Assembly: GCA_910583845.1 (NCBI GenBank)
Contig: CAJUAB010000009.1
Location: forward strand, 94,989-158,988
Origin: an uncultured Acetatifactor sp.
GTDB lineage: Bacteria; Bacillota; Clostridia; Lachnospirales; Lachnospiraceae
Direction of reading: 5' to 3'
DNA: 64,000 nt
The position numbers and the translations under genes were made by a program. The notes under the pieces are model-generated. The model had not been told where the DNA came from. It ran no database searches and was given only the letters and a program-made list of their open reading frames with translations. Shown here in pieces: positions 52,850-62,028 of the stretch. How positions within the stretch are numbered: position 1 is the first letter of the stretch; each line of letters begins with the position of its first letter.

Positions 52850-54268
52850 ATGTATCTGATTGGATTGGCGCTTGGGGCGGGCCTGCTGCTGTTGGTCTTT
52901 CTGTCCCGGCGGGAGGAGGGAAAACTTCTGAGAAAGGTATCCGTGTATCTGTACAAAAAGGGCTGCATCCACAAGGTGCCCATGCTGAACGCCCATCATG
53001 TGCAGCGGGATCTGGAAAGTCTGCATCCCGGCCAGTCGGGGCTGCTTTTGCAGGGGGACTACTACATACGGAAATTACAGCTGTTATTGCTGGTATTATG
53101 TGCGGGTACTTTGCTGGGAGTCATGGCCCATGCCAAAGCGGACCGGGAGGGCAGCCTGACCGGCGCGGGGGAATTGCTGCGTCCTCTGCCGGGGCAGGGA
53201 GAGAGAAAGGTGAAACTGCGGGCCTGGCTGGATGGGGAAAAGCTGGGGGAACTTACAGTCACGGTGCCGGAACGCGCGATGACCCGGCAGGAGGCACGGG
53301 AGCTGTACGGGGAATACTGGGAGGCATGGAAAACGCAGGCGCTGGGAGACAATCCTTCCTGGCAGGAGGTATCCGGGCCGTTGAGGCCTGCGGAGGAGCT
53401 GGAGGGATATCCCTTTACAACCAGCTGGCGGAGCAGCGACTATGAAGTGCTGGGCAGGAGCGGCGAGGTCCATGCCGCTGAGTCAGCGGTTTTGGTGACA
53501 TTGACAGTGGTGAGCAGGTATCAGGACTTTTGCCGGGAGGAAGAGCTGGAACTTCTGGTGACGCCGGGAACGGCGGGAGGGAACGGGGCGCTGGTGGAGC
53601 AGGCACAGGAGGCTTACAGTCTTGCGGAGGAGAGCGCCAGGCACCGGGACAGAATACCGTTGCCCGGAAAACTTCAGGGAGGCAGACTGGCATGGCGGGA
53701 AGTCAGGGAGGATTACAGCCTGTTGCTGCTTATGATAACCGCCATTACGGCAGCTGCGGTATATCTGTTCCAGGACAGGGATTTGCACCGCCAGGTTCTG
53801 CGGCGGCGGGAACGGATGAAGGAGAGTTATCCGGCGGTACTGAATAAGTTTATTCTGTATCTCGGAGCGGGAATGACCATCAGGGGGGCCTTCCAGAAAA
53901 TTGCTCAGGACAATCATACCCGATATGGGGGAGATGCACGGCCTCTGTACGAGGAGATGCAATACGCCTGCAACCGGCTGCAGGCAGGCGTCTCGGAGGG
54001 GCGGACTTATGAACTGTGGGCGGCCCGCACCGGCTTGCAGGATTGCGCCAGACTGAGTACCATGTTGACGCAGAACCTGAAAAAGGGAAACGCGGCTTTG
54101 CTTACCCGCCTGCGGGAAGAGGGGGACAGGGCGTTGCAGGAGGATCTGAACCTGCGCAGGAAAAAGGGGGAGGAGGCAGGCACCAGACTGCTGATGCCCA
54201 TGATTATGATGATGGCCATAGTGATGGTGCTGGTCATGGTTCCGGCATTTCATGGTTTTGGCCTTTAG
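52850..54268 (+). CDS. tadC: TadC-like platform protein with a large extracytoplasmic insertion
   Basis: Protein of 472 residues, much larger than usual TadC (about 300). Two N-terminal helices (about 3-20 and 72-90) are followed by roughly 180 residues with no helix-like hydrophobicity (91-280; includes VKLRAWLDGEKLGELTVTVP), which must lie outside. A third helix (about 287-303) leads to the T2SF domain (PAVLNKFILYLGAGMTIRGAF, then RLSTMLTQNLKKGNAALL) and a last helix (MMMAIVMVLVMVPAF). GGGGAGGAATGAAAAG precedes ATG 52850. Confidence 0.82.
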   Translation: MYLIGLALGAGLLLLVFLSRREEGKLLRKVSVYLYKKGCIHKVPMLNAHHVQRDLESLHPGQSGLLLQGDYYIRKLQLLLLVLCAGTLLGVMAHAKADREGSLTGAGELLRPLPGQGERKVKLRAWLDGEKLGELTVTVPERAMTRQEARELYGEYWEAWKTQALGDNPSWQEVSGPLRPAEELEGYPFTTSWRSSDYEVLGRSGEVHAAESAVLVTLTVVSRYQDFCREEELELLVTPGTAGGNGALVEQAQEAYSLAEESARHRDRIPLPGKLQGGRLAWREVREDYSLLLLMITAITAAAVYLFQDRDLHRQVLRRRERMKESYPAVLNKFILYLGAGMTIRGAFQKIAQDNHTRYGGDARPLYEEMQYACNRLQAGVSEGRTYELWAARTGLQDCARLSTMLTQNLKKGNAALLTRLREEGDRALQEDLNLRRKKGEEAGTRLLMPMIMMMAIVMVLVMVPAFHGFGL

Positions 54269-54363
54269 TGTAACAGTAGACAGCGGACGCCCGGACTGTG
54301 CAGGAAAAAGGTTCTGCCGGAACAGCGGGCACGGACGCAAGACTCAGATAAGGAGAAAATTGT

Positions 54364-54576
54364 ATGAAGATGTGGAAAAGAGTACGTAATTGGGCAGACG
54401 GAAAGTTGATCGGCTGGAAGTATTTTATGGCAAAGGACAATGCCGGCATGGGAACGGTGGAGGTCATCCTGATCATCGTCGTGCTGGTGGGAATCGTTAT
54501 TATTTTCAAGTCGCAGATCACGGAACTGGTGGAATCCATCTTTTCCAAGATTACCAAGCAGGCCAATAAAGTGTAA
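54364..54576 (+). CDS. Flp1-type type IVb pilin
   Basis: Protein of 70 residues. A basic, tryptophan-containing leader (WKYFMAKDNAG) is followed by the prepilin core MGTVEVILIIVVLVGIVIIFK, with the Glu at position 5 after the cut site GM, then an amphipathic tail. It is the structural subunit of a Tad/Flp pilus, cleaved by the prepilin peptidase encoded at 57225. AAGGAGAAAATTGT precedes ATG. The distance to DUF5702 is 10 bases. Confidence 0.85.
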   Translation: MKMWKRVRNWADGKLIGWKYFMAKDNAGMGTVEVILIIVVLVGIVIIFKSQITELVESIFSKITKQANKV

Positions 54577-54586
54577 GGGCACAGTG

Positions 54587-56053
54587 ATGAATGAGCTGAG
54601 AAAAGGCCGGGAAGTCCACAGATTTCCGGGATATCTGACCGTGTATGCGGCGCTGACTCTGACGGTGATGATCTCTCTGTGCCTGGCGCTGACAGAAGGG
54701 GTAAGGAGACATACCATTGCCTTTGAGACAGAATGTGTGATGGACATTGGGCTGGACAGTGTGCTGGCGGAATACCATCGGGTACTGCTGGAACGCTATG
54801 GCCTGCTGATGGTGGATGCTTCCTATGGGACAGACTACCCTTCTTACCATATTACCGAGGGGCATCTGGCAAATTATCTGACGAGGAATCTTTCTTGCGA
54901 GGACTGCGGCATTCTGCCTTTTCTCTATCGCGACCTGCTGGCAATGGAACTTAAGGACGTTCAGATTCTGAAGGTAGCATTGGCGACAGATGACGGCGGA
55001 CGGGTGTTCCAGCGCCGGGCGGCTGAATGTATGCGAGGCCGCATGGGACTGGAGGCGGCGGAAAAGCTGCTGGAATGGATGGAGACAGTTGAGGGATACG
55101 GACTTCTGGAGGAAGATATAGAAGCCCGGATGGACCGCGTAAGCGCGGAATTGCAGGAGTATGAGGATGCGGACCGGCAGCTGGGGGAAGAAGAGTGGAT
55201 TCGGATTGAAATTCCGGACCCCACAGAGGCCGTACAGGCATTGCGGCGGGAAGGCATCCTTAAGTGGGTGGTGGAGGATGTATCGCAGCTATCGGAGGCG
55301 GCTACAGGTACAGACCGGTATATCAGCGGCAGATCCGCCAGGGGAGAAATCAATCATGGCAATTATCCGCAGGAGGAACCGCCGGGGCTGACAGACAATA
55401 TCCTGCTGCTGGAGTATTTCCTGAATTATGCGGGCAGATACGGAAAAACCAGAGAGGACAGCCTGCTGCAATATCAGGTGGAATATCTGTTGGGCGGCAA
55501 TGGCGCGGATATAGTCAACCTGCGCCATACGGCCAATGTGCTCTGCGGCATCCGGGAGGCCGCCAATGTGGTATATTTGCTGCAGGATGAGGGCAAAAGA
55601 GCCCAAGTGGAGGCTGCTGCGGCAGTACTGGCCGGGGTTGTTGCGCAGCCGGAACTACAGCCGGTGTTTGAGACGGCCATGATTCTGGCATGGGCTTATC
55701 TGGAAAGCCTGCATGACGTAAAAACGCTGCTGGCCGGAGGGAGGGTTGAGCTGCTGAAAAAGGAGAGTGACTGGCATTACTCTCTGACCGGTATCTGGGC
55801 TCCCCAGAGGGAGGCCGCGCCGGAAAAGGGGGCGGGACTTTCCTATGAAGATTATCTGCGGATACTTCTTTATGTGCAACCGCCGGAACTTCTGACCATG
55901 CGTTTTATGGATCTGATGGAGATGGATATCCGCAGAACACCTGGCAACAGCTGTTTCCGCATGGACGGTTGTATAGACAGGCTGGAGGCGGAGGCCGTGG
56001 TCCAATCCGGCTATGGCTGCAATGTTACAATCAGGAGAGAAAAAGCATATTGA
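54587..56053 (+). CDS. DUF5702 pilus-associated protein
   Basis: Protein of 488 residues. The N-terminal segment FPGYLTVYAALTLTVMISLCLALTEGVRR looks like a TadE/TadG-type pseudopilin anchor, with E in place at the end of the helix. A large extracellular region follows, with helices and acidic stretches, and ends in LEAEAVVQSGYGCNVTIRREK. DUF5702 genes are found in Tad loci of Lachnospiraceae. Probably a minor pilin or tip component. ATG 54587 is preferred to GTG 54584. Confidence 0.78.
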   Translation: MNELRKGREVHRFPGYLTVYAALTLTVMISLCLALTEGVRRHTIAFETECVMDIGLDSVLAEYHRVLLERYGLLMVDASYGTDYPSYHITEGHLANYLTRNLSCEDCGILPFLYRDLLAMELKDVQILKVALATDDGGRVFQRRAAECMRGRMGLEAAEKLLEWMETVEGYGLLEEDIEARMDRVSAELQEYEDADRQLGEEEWIRIEIPDPTEAVQALRREGILKWVVEDVSQLSEAATGTDRYISGRSARGEINHGNYPQEEPPGLTDNILLLEYFLNYAGRYGKTREDSLLQYQVEYLLGGNGADIVNLRHTANVLCGIREAANVVYLLQDEGKRAQVEAAAAVLAGVVAQPELQPVFETAMILAWAYLESLHDVKTLLAGGRVELLKKESDWHYSLTGIWAPQREAAPEKGAGLSYEDYLRILLYVQPPELLTMRFMDLMEMDIRRTPGNSCFRMDGCIDRLEAEAVVQSGYGCNVTIRREKAY

Positions 56054-56127
56054 TCCTGCGGATGGGCCGCGGAGAACATTGTGCAATCGTCTAAGTCAAC
56101 TGACGAATGATCGGGAGGTGAGCGGAT

Positions 56128-57132
56128 ATGTCTTCTCTATGGATGGAAACGTCGAATGTATCTGATAAAATTCTATATTATGTGCCTTCTCCCATGTGCA
56201 ACTCCCTTATACGCAATTCTCGTGTTTTGCCGTTTATAGAGAAGATATATCTGCTGATCTCCTGGCGCGGGGAAAAGGAGAGAAGCAGCAGAGGGAGCAT
56301 GACGGTGGAGGCGGCTGTGGTAGTGCCGCTGCTGATTCTGTTTATCCTTCATCTGGGCAGCTGCATGGAGATGCTGCGGTTGCACGGCAGACTGGAATAT
56401 GCGTTGTGGCAGGTGGGCAGGGAGCTTGCGGTATATGGGGCGGCGGAAAGCAGGATTCATACCCCGGGCACGGGGCCGGACAGAACGGAGGATATCACTG
56501 GAGGAAGTGCCCGCGGTGAAGGTTCCCATATCGTCACGGATCTGGCAGTGTCCTATCTGTATGTCAACGGCAGACTTGGGCAGATCCTGGGAAGAGACTA
56601 CCTGGACAGTTCCCCCCTGGCCTACGGGCAGCGGGGAATCAGCTATCTGTCATCAGCATATCTGGAAGAGGAGGAATGTATTGACATCGTTCTTACTTAC
56701 CAGGTGTGCCCTCGGATCACCTGTTTCCCTTTTTCCCGTTTTCGTATGGTCAGCAGATATTATGGACGGGCCTGGACCGGCTTTGCTGTGGGAGACGGAA
56801 CAAAACCGGTCACCTATGTATATGTGACCGAGGACGGAGCGGTGTGGCACAGCAGAGGGGACTGTTCCTATCTGAAACTGAGCATTCAGGAGGTACAGGC
56901 CGGGACCGTGTGGATGCTTCGCAACGAGACCGGCGAGCGTTATCAGCCCTGCGGACGGTGTGCGGATCGATTGCCTGAAAGCCTGGTATATCTGACCCGG
57001 GAGGGCAATCGGTATCACTCCGTCAGAAGCTGTCCGTCTCTGACGCGGCGTGTCCATGCGGTGGTATGGCAGGAAAATATGCCGTACCGCCCATGCAGCC
57101 GCTGCGCGGCAACGCGTCCGTACCATCAATAA
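56128..57132 (+). CDS. TadE-like pseudopilin with two C-terminal Cys-His repeats
   Basis: Protein of 334 residues. Residues 55-80 carry the pseudopilin anchor (SRGSMTVEAAVVVPLLILFIL, with Glu at position 5 of the core). The extracellular part ends with two similar units: VYVTEDGAVWHSRGDCSYLK then PCGRC, and VYLTREGNRYHSVRSCPSLT then PCSRC. The spacing H-x(4-5)-C and PC-x-x-C suggests zinc binding or disulfides. GGGAGGTGAGCGGAT precedes ATG 56128. Confidence 0.8.
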   Translation: MSSLWMETSNVSDKILYYVPSPMCNSLIRNSRVLPFIEKIYLLISWRGEKERSSRGSMTVEAAVVVPLLILFILHLGSCMEMLRLHGRLEYALWQVGRELAVYGAAESRIHTPGTGPDRTEDITGGSARGEGSHIVTDLAVSYLYVNGRLGQILGRDYLDSSPLAYGQRGISYLSSAYLEEEECIDIVLTYQVCPRITCFPFSRFRMVSRYYGRAWTGFAVGDGTKPVTYVYVTEDGAVWHSRGDCSYLKLSIQEVQAGTVWMLRNETGERYQPCGRCADRLPESLVYLTREGNRYHSVRSCPSLTRRVHAVVWQENMPYRPCSRCAATRPYHQ

Positions 57133-57224
57133 GTGGCTGGCCGGCAGCAAATGCCAGATGGTTTTGCGCAATGTGCCGACCGGAGACGATACAGAAATAA
57201 CGCATGGAGATAAGGAGGAGATAT

Positions 57225-57668
57225 ATGTGGGAGCGGATCGGAGGCCTTTGTGCGGCGGTTCTGCTGGCCTGTCACAGCGTGTCTGACATCAGAAGGCAAT
57301 GTTTACCGGGGAGGTCTCTCGCGGCAGGAGTTTTGATTTCCTGCGGCTGGGCTATGGGAAAAGGTCTGCTGGGGATGCAGTCCTGGATGGGGCTGGGAGC
57401 CGGAATGCTGCCGGGATTTGTCGCTCTTTTGCTTGCCAGAGTTACCAGAGAGCAGGTGGGGCGGGGAGACGGATGGGAACTGATTATCATGGGAAACAGC
57501 ATGGGACTGGCAGACTGTCTGCTGGCGCTGGGAATTGCCCTGACGGGCATCTTTCTGCTCAGTGCGGCGCTGCTGTTGCTGGGAAAAGCGGGGAAGAGTA
57601 CCCGCATAGCTTTTGTGCCCTTTCTGGAGATCGGGGTATTGGCGGTGCTGCTGCGAAATCTGCTATAG
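57225..57668 (+). CDS. tadV: Type IV prepilin peptidase (A24, TadV/CpaA-like)
   Basis: Protein of 147 residues with about four hydrophobic helices. The two catalytic aspartates are visible: SVSDIRRQCLP (about residue 22) and VGRGDGWELIIMG (GxGD type, about residue 82). It cleaves the leader of the Flp pilin and the TadE-like proteins. It lacks the N-methylation domain, as normal in Tad systems. AAGGAGGAGATAT precedes ATG 57225. Confidence 0.85.
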   Translation: MWERIGGLCAAVLLACHSVSDIRRQCLPGRSLAAGVLISCGWAMGKGLLGMQSWMGLGAGMLPGFVALLLARVTREQVGRGDGWELIIMGNSMGLADCLLALGIALTGIFLLSAALLLLGKAGKSTRIAFVPFLEIGVLAVLLRNLL

Positions 57669-57751
57669 TACATCTGCCAAGGAAGGCCAAATCATAAAGC
57701 AATGACACGTAATGACATAGATGGAACGGATGTTATCCGGGAAAGGAATAC

Positions 57752-58204
57752 ATGCGGAGACAAAGAGAGGCCGGCGGTTATTTTACTGTGGAAGCAGCGA
57801 TTGTTCTGCCGGTGGTATTGGGAGTATATGTGTTTTTGATTACAGTTCTGCTTGTGCAGTATGACCGGTGCGTTCTGGAGCAGGATATGGCTTCCATGAT
57901 TGTCAAGGTCAGTAACCGCACCGGAACACCACAGCAGCAGTTGGAATATTTGCAGGAACTGACGGCGGCATGGGACAGGGAGCAATATCTGTGGATACAG
58001 CCGCAGTCACCTCATTTTGCCATACAGGGACAGCGGATTTCGGTGGAAGCAATGGGGGAGTACGGAATACCTGTTTATGACAGTCTGGCCGGTATACGCG
58101 GGCCTCATCAGCTGAAAATGTCATTTTTGCTGTATAATTGGGACAGAACCGCGCTTGCCAAGATGCTGGCGGGACGGAATGAAACGTTTTCAGAGGTGCG
58201 GTAA
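57752..58204 (+). CDS. TadE-like pseudopilin
   Basis: Protein of 150 residues. N-terminus REAGGYFTVEAAIVLPVVLGVY shows the TadE core with Glu five residues after the cut site. The remaining 120 residues are extracellular and without known domain. AAAGGAATAC precedes ATG. It is the second TadE-like protein of the locus. Confidence 0.82.
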   Translation: MRRQREAGGYFTVEAAIVLPVVLGVYVFLITVLLVQYDRCVLEQDMASMIVKVSNRTGTPQQQLEYLQELTAAWDREQYLWIQPQSPHFAIQGQRISVEAMGEYGIPVYDSLAGIRGPHQLKMSFLLYNWDRTALAKMLAGRNETFSEVR

Positions 58205-58373
58205 ACACGATAAAATGACGGCCTGTGCCTCTTACATAAATGAATGTGCTTATTGCCGCGGAGATTCGGAGCCGGGTCCTGACAGGAGTGCTCAGAACAC
58301 AATATACAGAGGACGGAGAATAAGGGATGATGAAATGCCGCCAGTAAAGTCTGTGCGTGCGGGAAAGGAAAAA

Positions 58374-59588
58374 ATGGCGAAGGAAGAAACAGAGAACAAT
58401 AAACTGGAAACAGAATTTGTAAGAAATCTGAACTGCAATTATGAGAGGGTGGCTTTGGCGGAAAAACCCGGAGAGAACCGCTATCAGTATTGTATTTTAA
58501 ACCGGGGCGGCATCCGCTTTCTGCTGCCATGCAGTCTGCGGTACATGGATGGTGACGCTTTTCTGTATTATGATATCTCCTCAACACAGAATATTGCGCA
58601 GCTGTCCGGAAACAGAAAGCTGGGTAGGGAATGGATGCGGGACTTCCTGTGGGGAATGGAAAGGATGCAGCAGGAATTGGGGCGTTTCCTGCTGGAGGGC
58701 CGCAATATAATGTGGCACCCGGAGCATATTTATCAGGATCTGGAGACTAAAAATTTTTATTTTATGTATGTGCCCTACTGTCAGAAGGACACAGGATTTG
58801 AGAGATTACTTGACTTTTGGGTAGAACATATTGACTACGAGGATGAAACGCTGGTGGAGTTTGTATATGGTCTGTATGAGCAGTATACCTCGGCGGGAGA
58901 CAACTGTCTGAACCGACAGATCTTTGAGAACTTCAAGGAACTGGAAAAAAGAGAAAAGCGAAGGAACAGAATATCCGCGCAGGAGCAGACGGGAGAGCGG
59001 GAAAGGGCGGAGGAGCTGGAAGCGCGATTGACGCCGGAATGCAGTACCCGGCAGAAAGCAGCTGATCCAGTGGAACAGGAATACGCGGACAGAAGAAAGG
59101 GGCTTCTCTCCTTTCTGGGCAGCCGCAGAAAAAAGACGGATGCCATATCCTATCAGGAGATATTACAGCGGCAGGTGGGAATGCGGCCCATGGAGGCAGT
59201 GGGTGAGGAGATAATTTACGGAAAGGAGGAAGCTGGCCAGGCGGAGGAGGATGGAGAAGAATATGGAAGGACTGTGTATGTGGAGGAACATGCGGGGGAA
59301 CGGGCGAGGGGACTGTACAGGGAAAACGGGGAACTGGCAGTGAAGATTGATAAGCTGCCATTTGTGATCGGAAAGAAACGTGAGGAGGCGGATTATGTGC
59401 TGGAAGATCGTTCTGTCAGCCGTATTCACGCCCGGATTCTGGAAGAGGAAGGCCGCATTTATCTGGAAGATTTAAACTCTACCAACGGAACTTTCAAAAA
59501 CGGCCTGCGGATGCAGCCTTATGAGAAGCGCCGTCTGGAAAGAGGCGATGAACTTCGGTTTGGCAAGGTAGAATATACCTTTTGGTGA
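58374..59588 (+). CDS. DUF6382 / FHA domain protein of the Tad locus
   Basis: Protein of 404 residues (417 if ATG 58335 is used). N-terminal domain (about 10-185) with NCNYERVALAEKP and RFLLPCSLRYMDGDAFLYYDIS fits DUF6382. An acidic variable linker is followed by a C-terminal FHA domain (about 330-402): FVIGKKREEADYVLEDRSVSRIHARI, then DLNSTNGTF. FHA domains bind phosphothreonine, so the protein may link the pilus machine to a Ser/Thr kinase. ATG 58374 follows GGGAAAGGAAAAA. No kinase gene is in the window. Confidence 0.82.
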   Translation: MAKEETENNKLETEFVRNLNCNYERVALAEKPGENRYQYCILNRGGIRFLLPCSLRYMDGDAFLYYDISSTQNIAQLSGNRKLGREWMRDFLWGMERMQQELGRFLLEGRNIMWHPEHIYQDLETKNFYFMYVPYCQKDTGFERLLDFWVEHIDYEDETLVEFVYGLYEQYTSAGDNCLNRQIFENFKELEKREKRRNRISAQEQTGERERAEELEARLTPECSTRQKAADPVEQEYADRRKGLLSFLGSRRKKTDAISYQEILQRQVGMRPMEAVGEEIIYGKEEAGQAEEDGEEYGRTVYVEEHAGERARGLYRENGELAVKIDKLPFVIGKKREEADYVLEDRSVSRIHARILEEEGRIYLEDLNSTNGTFKNGLRMQPYEKRRLERGDELRFGKVEYTFW

Positions 59589-59902
59589 TATGCTTCTATC
59601 TTCTGCCTTCTGCCTGTCCTTCTGCCAGTTCCTGTAACCAATCATTGATTTCTGGAATCCGGCCAGGACCTATATGGTTGACCTGGCACAAGGCGTTTTT
59701 GCTGGAAACGGTCTGGGGACATACAGCGGAGAGATGCTGATCCCTGGGGGATTGACCATTGTATTCAGCGCTGTGGAGCATTCCTGTATAGAGGGCGGGA
59801 TTGGGTGTAGCCCCTTGGCCCGTCAACTTTCCATCTTTTTTCGTTGACGAACAGGGGCAAAGAGTGGTACAGTTTTCTATATAGACGAGCAGAGGGATAT
59901 CT
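59589..59902. other. 314-base gap between the FHA gene and the rhomboid gene
   Basis: Plus strand shows only the rhomboid ribosome site (GAGCAGAGGGATAT). On the minus strand a frame from about 59890 to 59596 reads plausibly (GKLTGQGATPNPALY; SPRDQHLSAVCPQTVSS) but has no start with a ribosome site and runs into the rhomboid gene upstream. Possibly the tail of a decayed gene. Confidence 0.35.
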
Positions 59903-60502
59903 ATGGATCGATATATTGCAAAAGGGAGGACGCTTCCCTTTATGAGCGCCATGTTGGCAGCGGCCAATATAGTGGTATTCCTTCTATGCCAGCTGCCGGG
60001 GAACACGCTGTATGGAAGAGGGTGCCTGAGCGCTTTTGAAATAGTAGCGAGGGGGGAATATGGCCGGATACTCTGGGCTATGTTTTTACATGCGGATGTG
60101 AGCCATTTATTTAACAATATGATTATTCTCTTCTTTATGGGAGCCATGATAGAGAAGGAGATCGGGCATTTTCCCTTTGCGGGTATCTATCTGGTTTCCG
60201 GAATCGGGGGGAACCTGTTGTCTCTGGCCGGCAAAATTGTGGGTGGCGACTGGGCGGTATCATTGGGAGCCAGCGGTGCCATTTTCGGTCTGGACGGGCT
60301 GTTGCTGGCGCTTGTGCTCTTTTCCCCCAGGCGGATAGAAAATATCACACCGCTGCGGGTGGTACTGATGATCTGCCTGTCCCTGTATAGTGGCTTTACC
60401 GGAGGAAATGTAGACAATCTTGCCCATATCGGTGGATTGCTTACAGGATTTGTGCTGGGGGGATTGTCAACGATCTATATGCGTCTTAAACGGATCAGAT
60501 AG
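59903..60502 (+). CDS. Rhomboid-family intramembrane serine protease
   Basis: Protein of 199 residues with six membrane segments. Catalytic S124 in GASGAIFG, H175 in NLAHIGGLLTG, and the HLFNNM region (about 71) are present. It cleaves single-pass membrane proteins within the membrane. Placed right after the Tad locus, it might process a pilus-associated protein, but it could equally be an independent gene. Confidence 0.92.
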   Translation: MDRYIAKGRTLPFMSAMLAAANIVVFLLCQLPGNTLYGRGCLSAFEIVARGEYGRILWAMFLHADVSHLFNNMIILFFMGAMIEKEIGHFPFAGIYLVSGIGGNLLSLAGKIVGGDWAVSLGASGAIFGLDGLLLALVLFSPRRIENITPLRVVLMICLSLYSGFTGGNVDNLAHIGGLLTGFVLGGLSTIYMRLKRIR

Positions 60503-60523
60503 ACGCAGGTAATGGAGGACAAT

Positions 60524-61519
60524 GTGAATATCAATATCTATTATGGCGGAAGGGGATTGATTGACGATCCCACTCTGTATGTAATCAATAAGATGCGGGA
60601 AGTGTTGGAGGAACTGCGGGTACATGTCACCCAGTATAACCTGTATGAAAACAAAAGCGCGATTCCGACTTTGCCCCAGACATTGAAGGAGGCAGACGGC
60701 ATTATTTTGGCCAGCACCGTGGAATGGTACGGAATTGGCGGCTATATGTATCAGTTTCTGGACTCCTGCTGGCTGTATGGCGATAAGGAGAAAATAGCGA
60801 AATTGTACATGTGTCCTGTGGTTATGTCCACCACCTATGGGGAACGGGAGGGGAAGCTGCAGCTGGCCACTGCCTGGGAGGTACTGGGGGGGCGGCCTTG
60901 CAGCGGGATCTGCGGCTATATTGCCAACACCCTGACTCTGGAAATGAAACAGGAATATACAACAATTATTGAGAAAAAGGCGGAGAACCTTTATCGGACT
61001 GTAAATCAGAAGATACCCAGCTTCCCGGCCAGCAATCAGGCCGTAAAGAACTCGGTGGCCATCAGTCCCAATGTGGATCTGACTCCCCAGGAGTCGGAAC
61101 AACTCTCCCGCTATGTGGCGGATGACAGTTATGTACAGCGCCAGAAAGAGGATATTCAGGAGCTGGCCAGCATGTTCAGGGACATGTTGAGCGAAAAGGA
61201 TGAGACTTCACAGGATACCTATGTACAGAGATTTCATCAGGTATTCAAGCCTCAACCGGGGTTCGCGGCTTCTTATGCTGTGAATCTGGATGAAAAGAAA
61301 GATTCGCTGGTGATCCGGGTAGACGGGGGGCAGCTGGAATGCTATTATGGCGCGGCGGAGGACCCTGAGGTGGAGATTACGACCACATGCGAGATCATGA
61401 ATGATATAACCGCGGGGCGGATGTCCTTCCAGAGCGCGTTTATGTCAGGATCTATGAAGATGAAGGGAAATTTCAGGGTAATGCGGATGCTGGATAATCT
61501 GTTTGCCTTTGATGAATAG
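60524..61519 (+). CDS. Flavodoxin-like domain fused to SCP2 sterol-carrier-like domain
   Basis: Protein of 331 residues. N-terminal alpha/beta region (1-165: INIYYGGRGLIDDPTLYVIN; ADGIILASTVEWYGIGGYMY; PVVMSTTYG) resembles NAD(P)H-dependent FMN reductases. After a linker, the C-terminal SCP2-like domain (about 230-331) has DSLVIRVDGGQLECYYGAAEDPEVEITTTCEIM split by strands and ends GSMKMKGNFRVMRMLDNLF. GTG 60524 lies five bases after GGAGG; the ATG at 60512 is less well placed. A redox enzyme acting on a lipid or hydrophobic substrate is possible. Confidence 0.75.
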   Translation: MNINIYYGGRGLIDDPTLYVINKMREVLEELRVHVTQYNLYENKSAIPTLPQTLKEADGIILASTVEWYGIGGYMYQFLDSCWLYGDKEKIAKLYMCPVVMSTTYGEREGKLQLATAWEVLGGRPCSGICGYIANTLTLEMKQEYTTIIEKKAENLYRTVNQKIPSFPASNQAVKNSVAISPNVDLTPQESEQLSRYVADDSYVQRQKEDIQELASMFRDMLSEKDETSQDTYVQRFHQVFKPQPGFAASYAVNLDEKKDSLVIRVDGGQLECYYGAAEDPEVEITTTCEIMNDITAGRMSFQSAFMSGSMKMKGNFRVMRMLDNLFAFDE

Positions 61520-61572
61520 CCCTGATAGTATGCGGTGATTTGACAATTGCAAAAATGGGAGAACGAAAAAAC

Positions 61573-61983
61573 ATGAAAAAAGATGATTGTATTTTCTGCA
61601 AATTAGCCAACGGAGAGATACCTGCCAGAAGTATTTATGAGGATGAGGACTTTAAGGTCATACTGGATGCCGCGCCTGCCACCAGAGGGCATGCGCTGAT
61701 TCTCCCCAAAGAGCATGCTGACAATCTGTATCAGCTTCCGGATGAAATGGCAGGAAGAGCCTTTGGCCTCGCAAAGAAAATGGCGATATCCATGACGGAA
61801 GCTCTGGGGTGCCAGGGGTTCAATATTGTTCAGAACAATGGAGAGGCGGCAGGGCAGACGGTATTTCATTTTCATATTCATCTGATACCGCGCTATCCCG
61901 ATGACGGACAGGGATCTTTCTGGGAACCCAGGCATTATTCGGATGAGACTCTTGATGAGATTCGCAGTCAGCTGACACTATAG
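61573..61983 (+). CDS. HIT-family nucleotide-binding hydrolase
   Basis: Protein of 136 residues. It has CIFCKLANGEIPA (likely zinc-binding N-terminus) and the histidine triad HFHIHLIPR. These enzymes hydrolyse nucleotide phosphoramidates or dinucleoside polyphosphates in the cytosol. ATG 61573 follows GGGAGAACGAAAAAAC. Confidence 0.93.
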   Translation: MKKDDCIFCKLANGEIPARSIYEDEDFKVILDAAPATRGHALILPKEHADNLYQLPDEMAGRAFGLAKKMAISMTEALGCQGFNIVQNNGEAAGQTVFHFHIHLIPRYPDDGQGSFWEPRHYSDETLDEIRSQLTL

Positions 61984-62028
61984 GCAGTTTTTGCCCGGAG
62001 AGGTCACGCAGGGGAAAGACGGGGTAGA

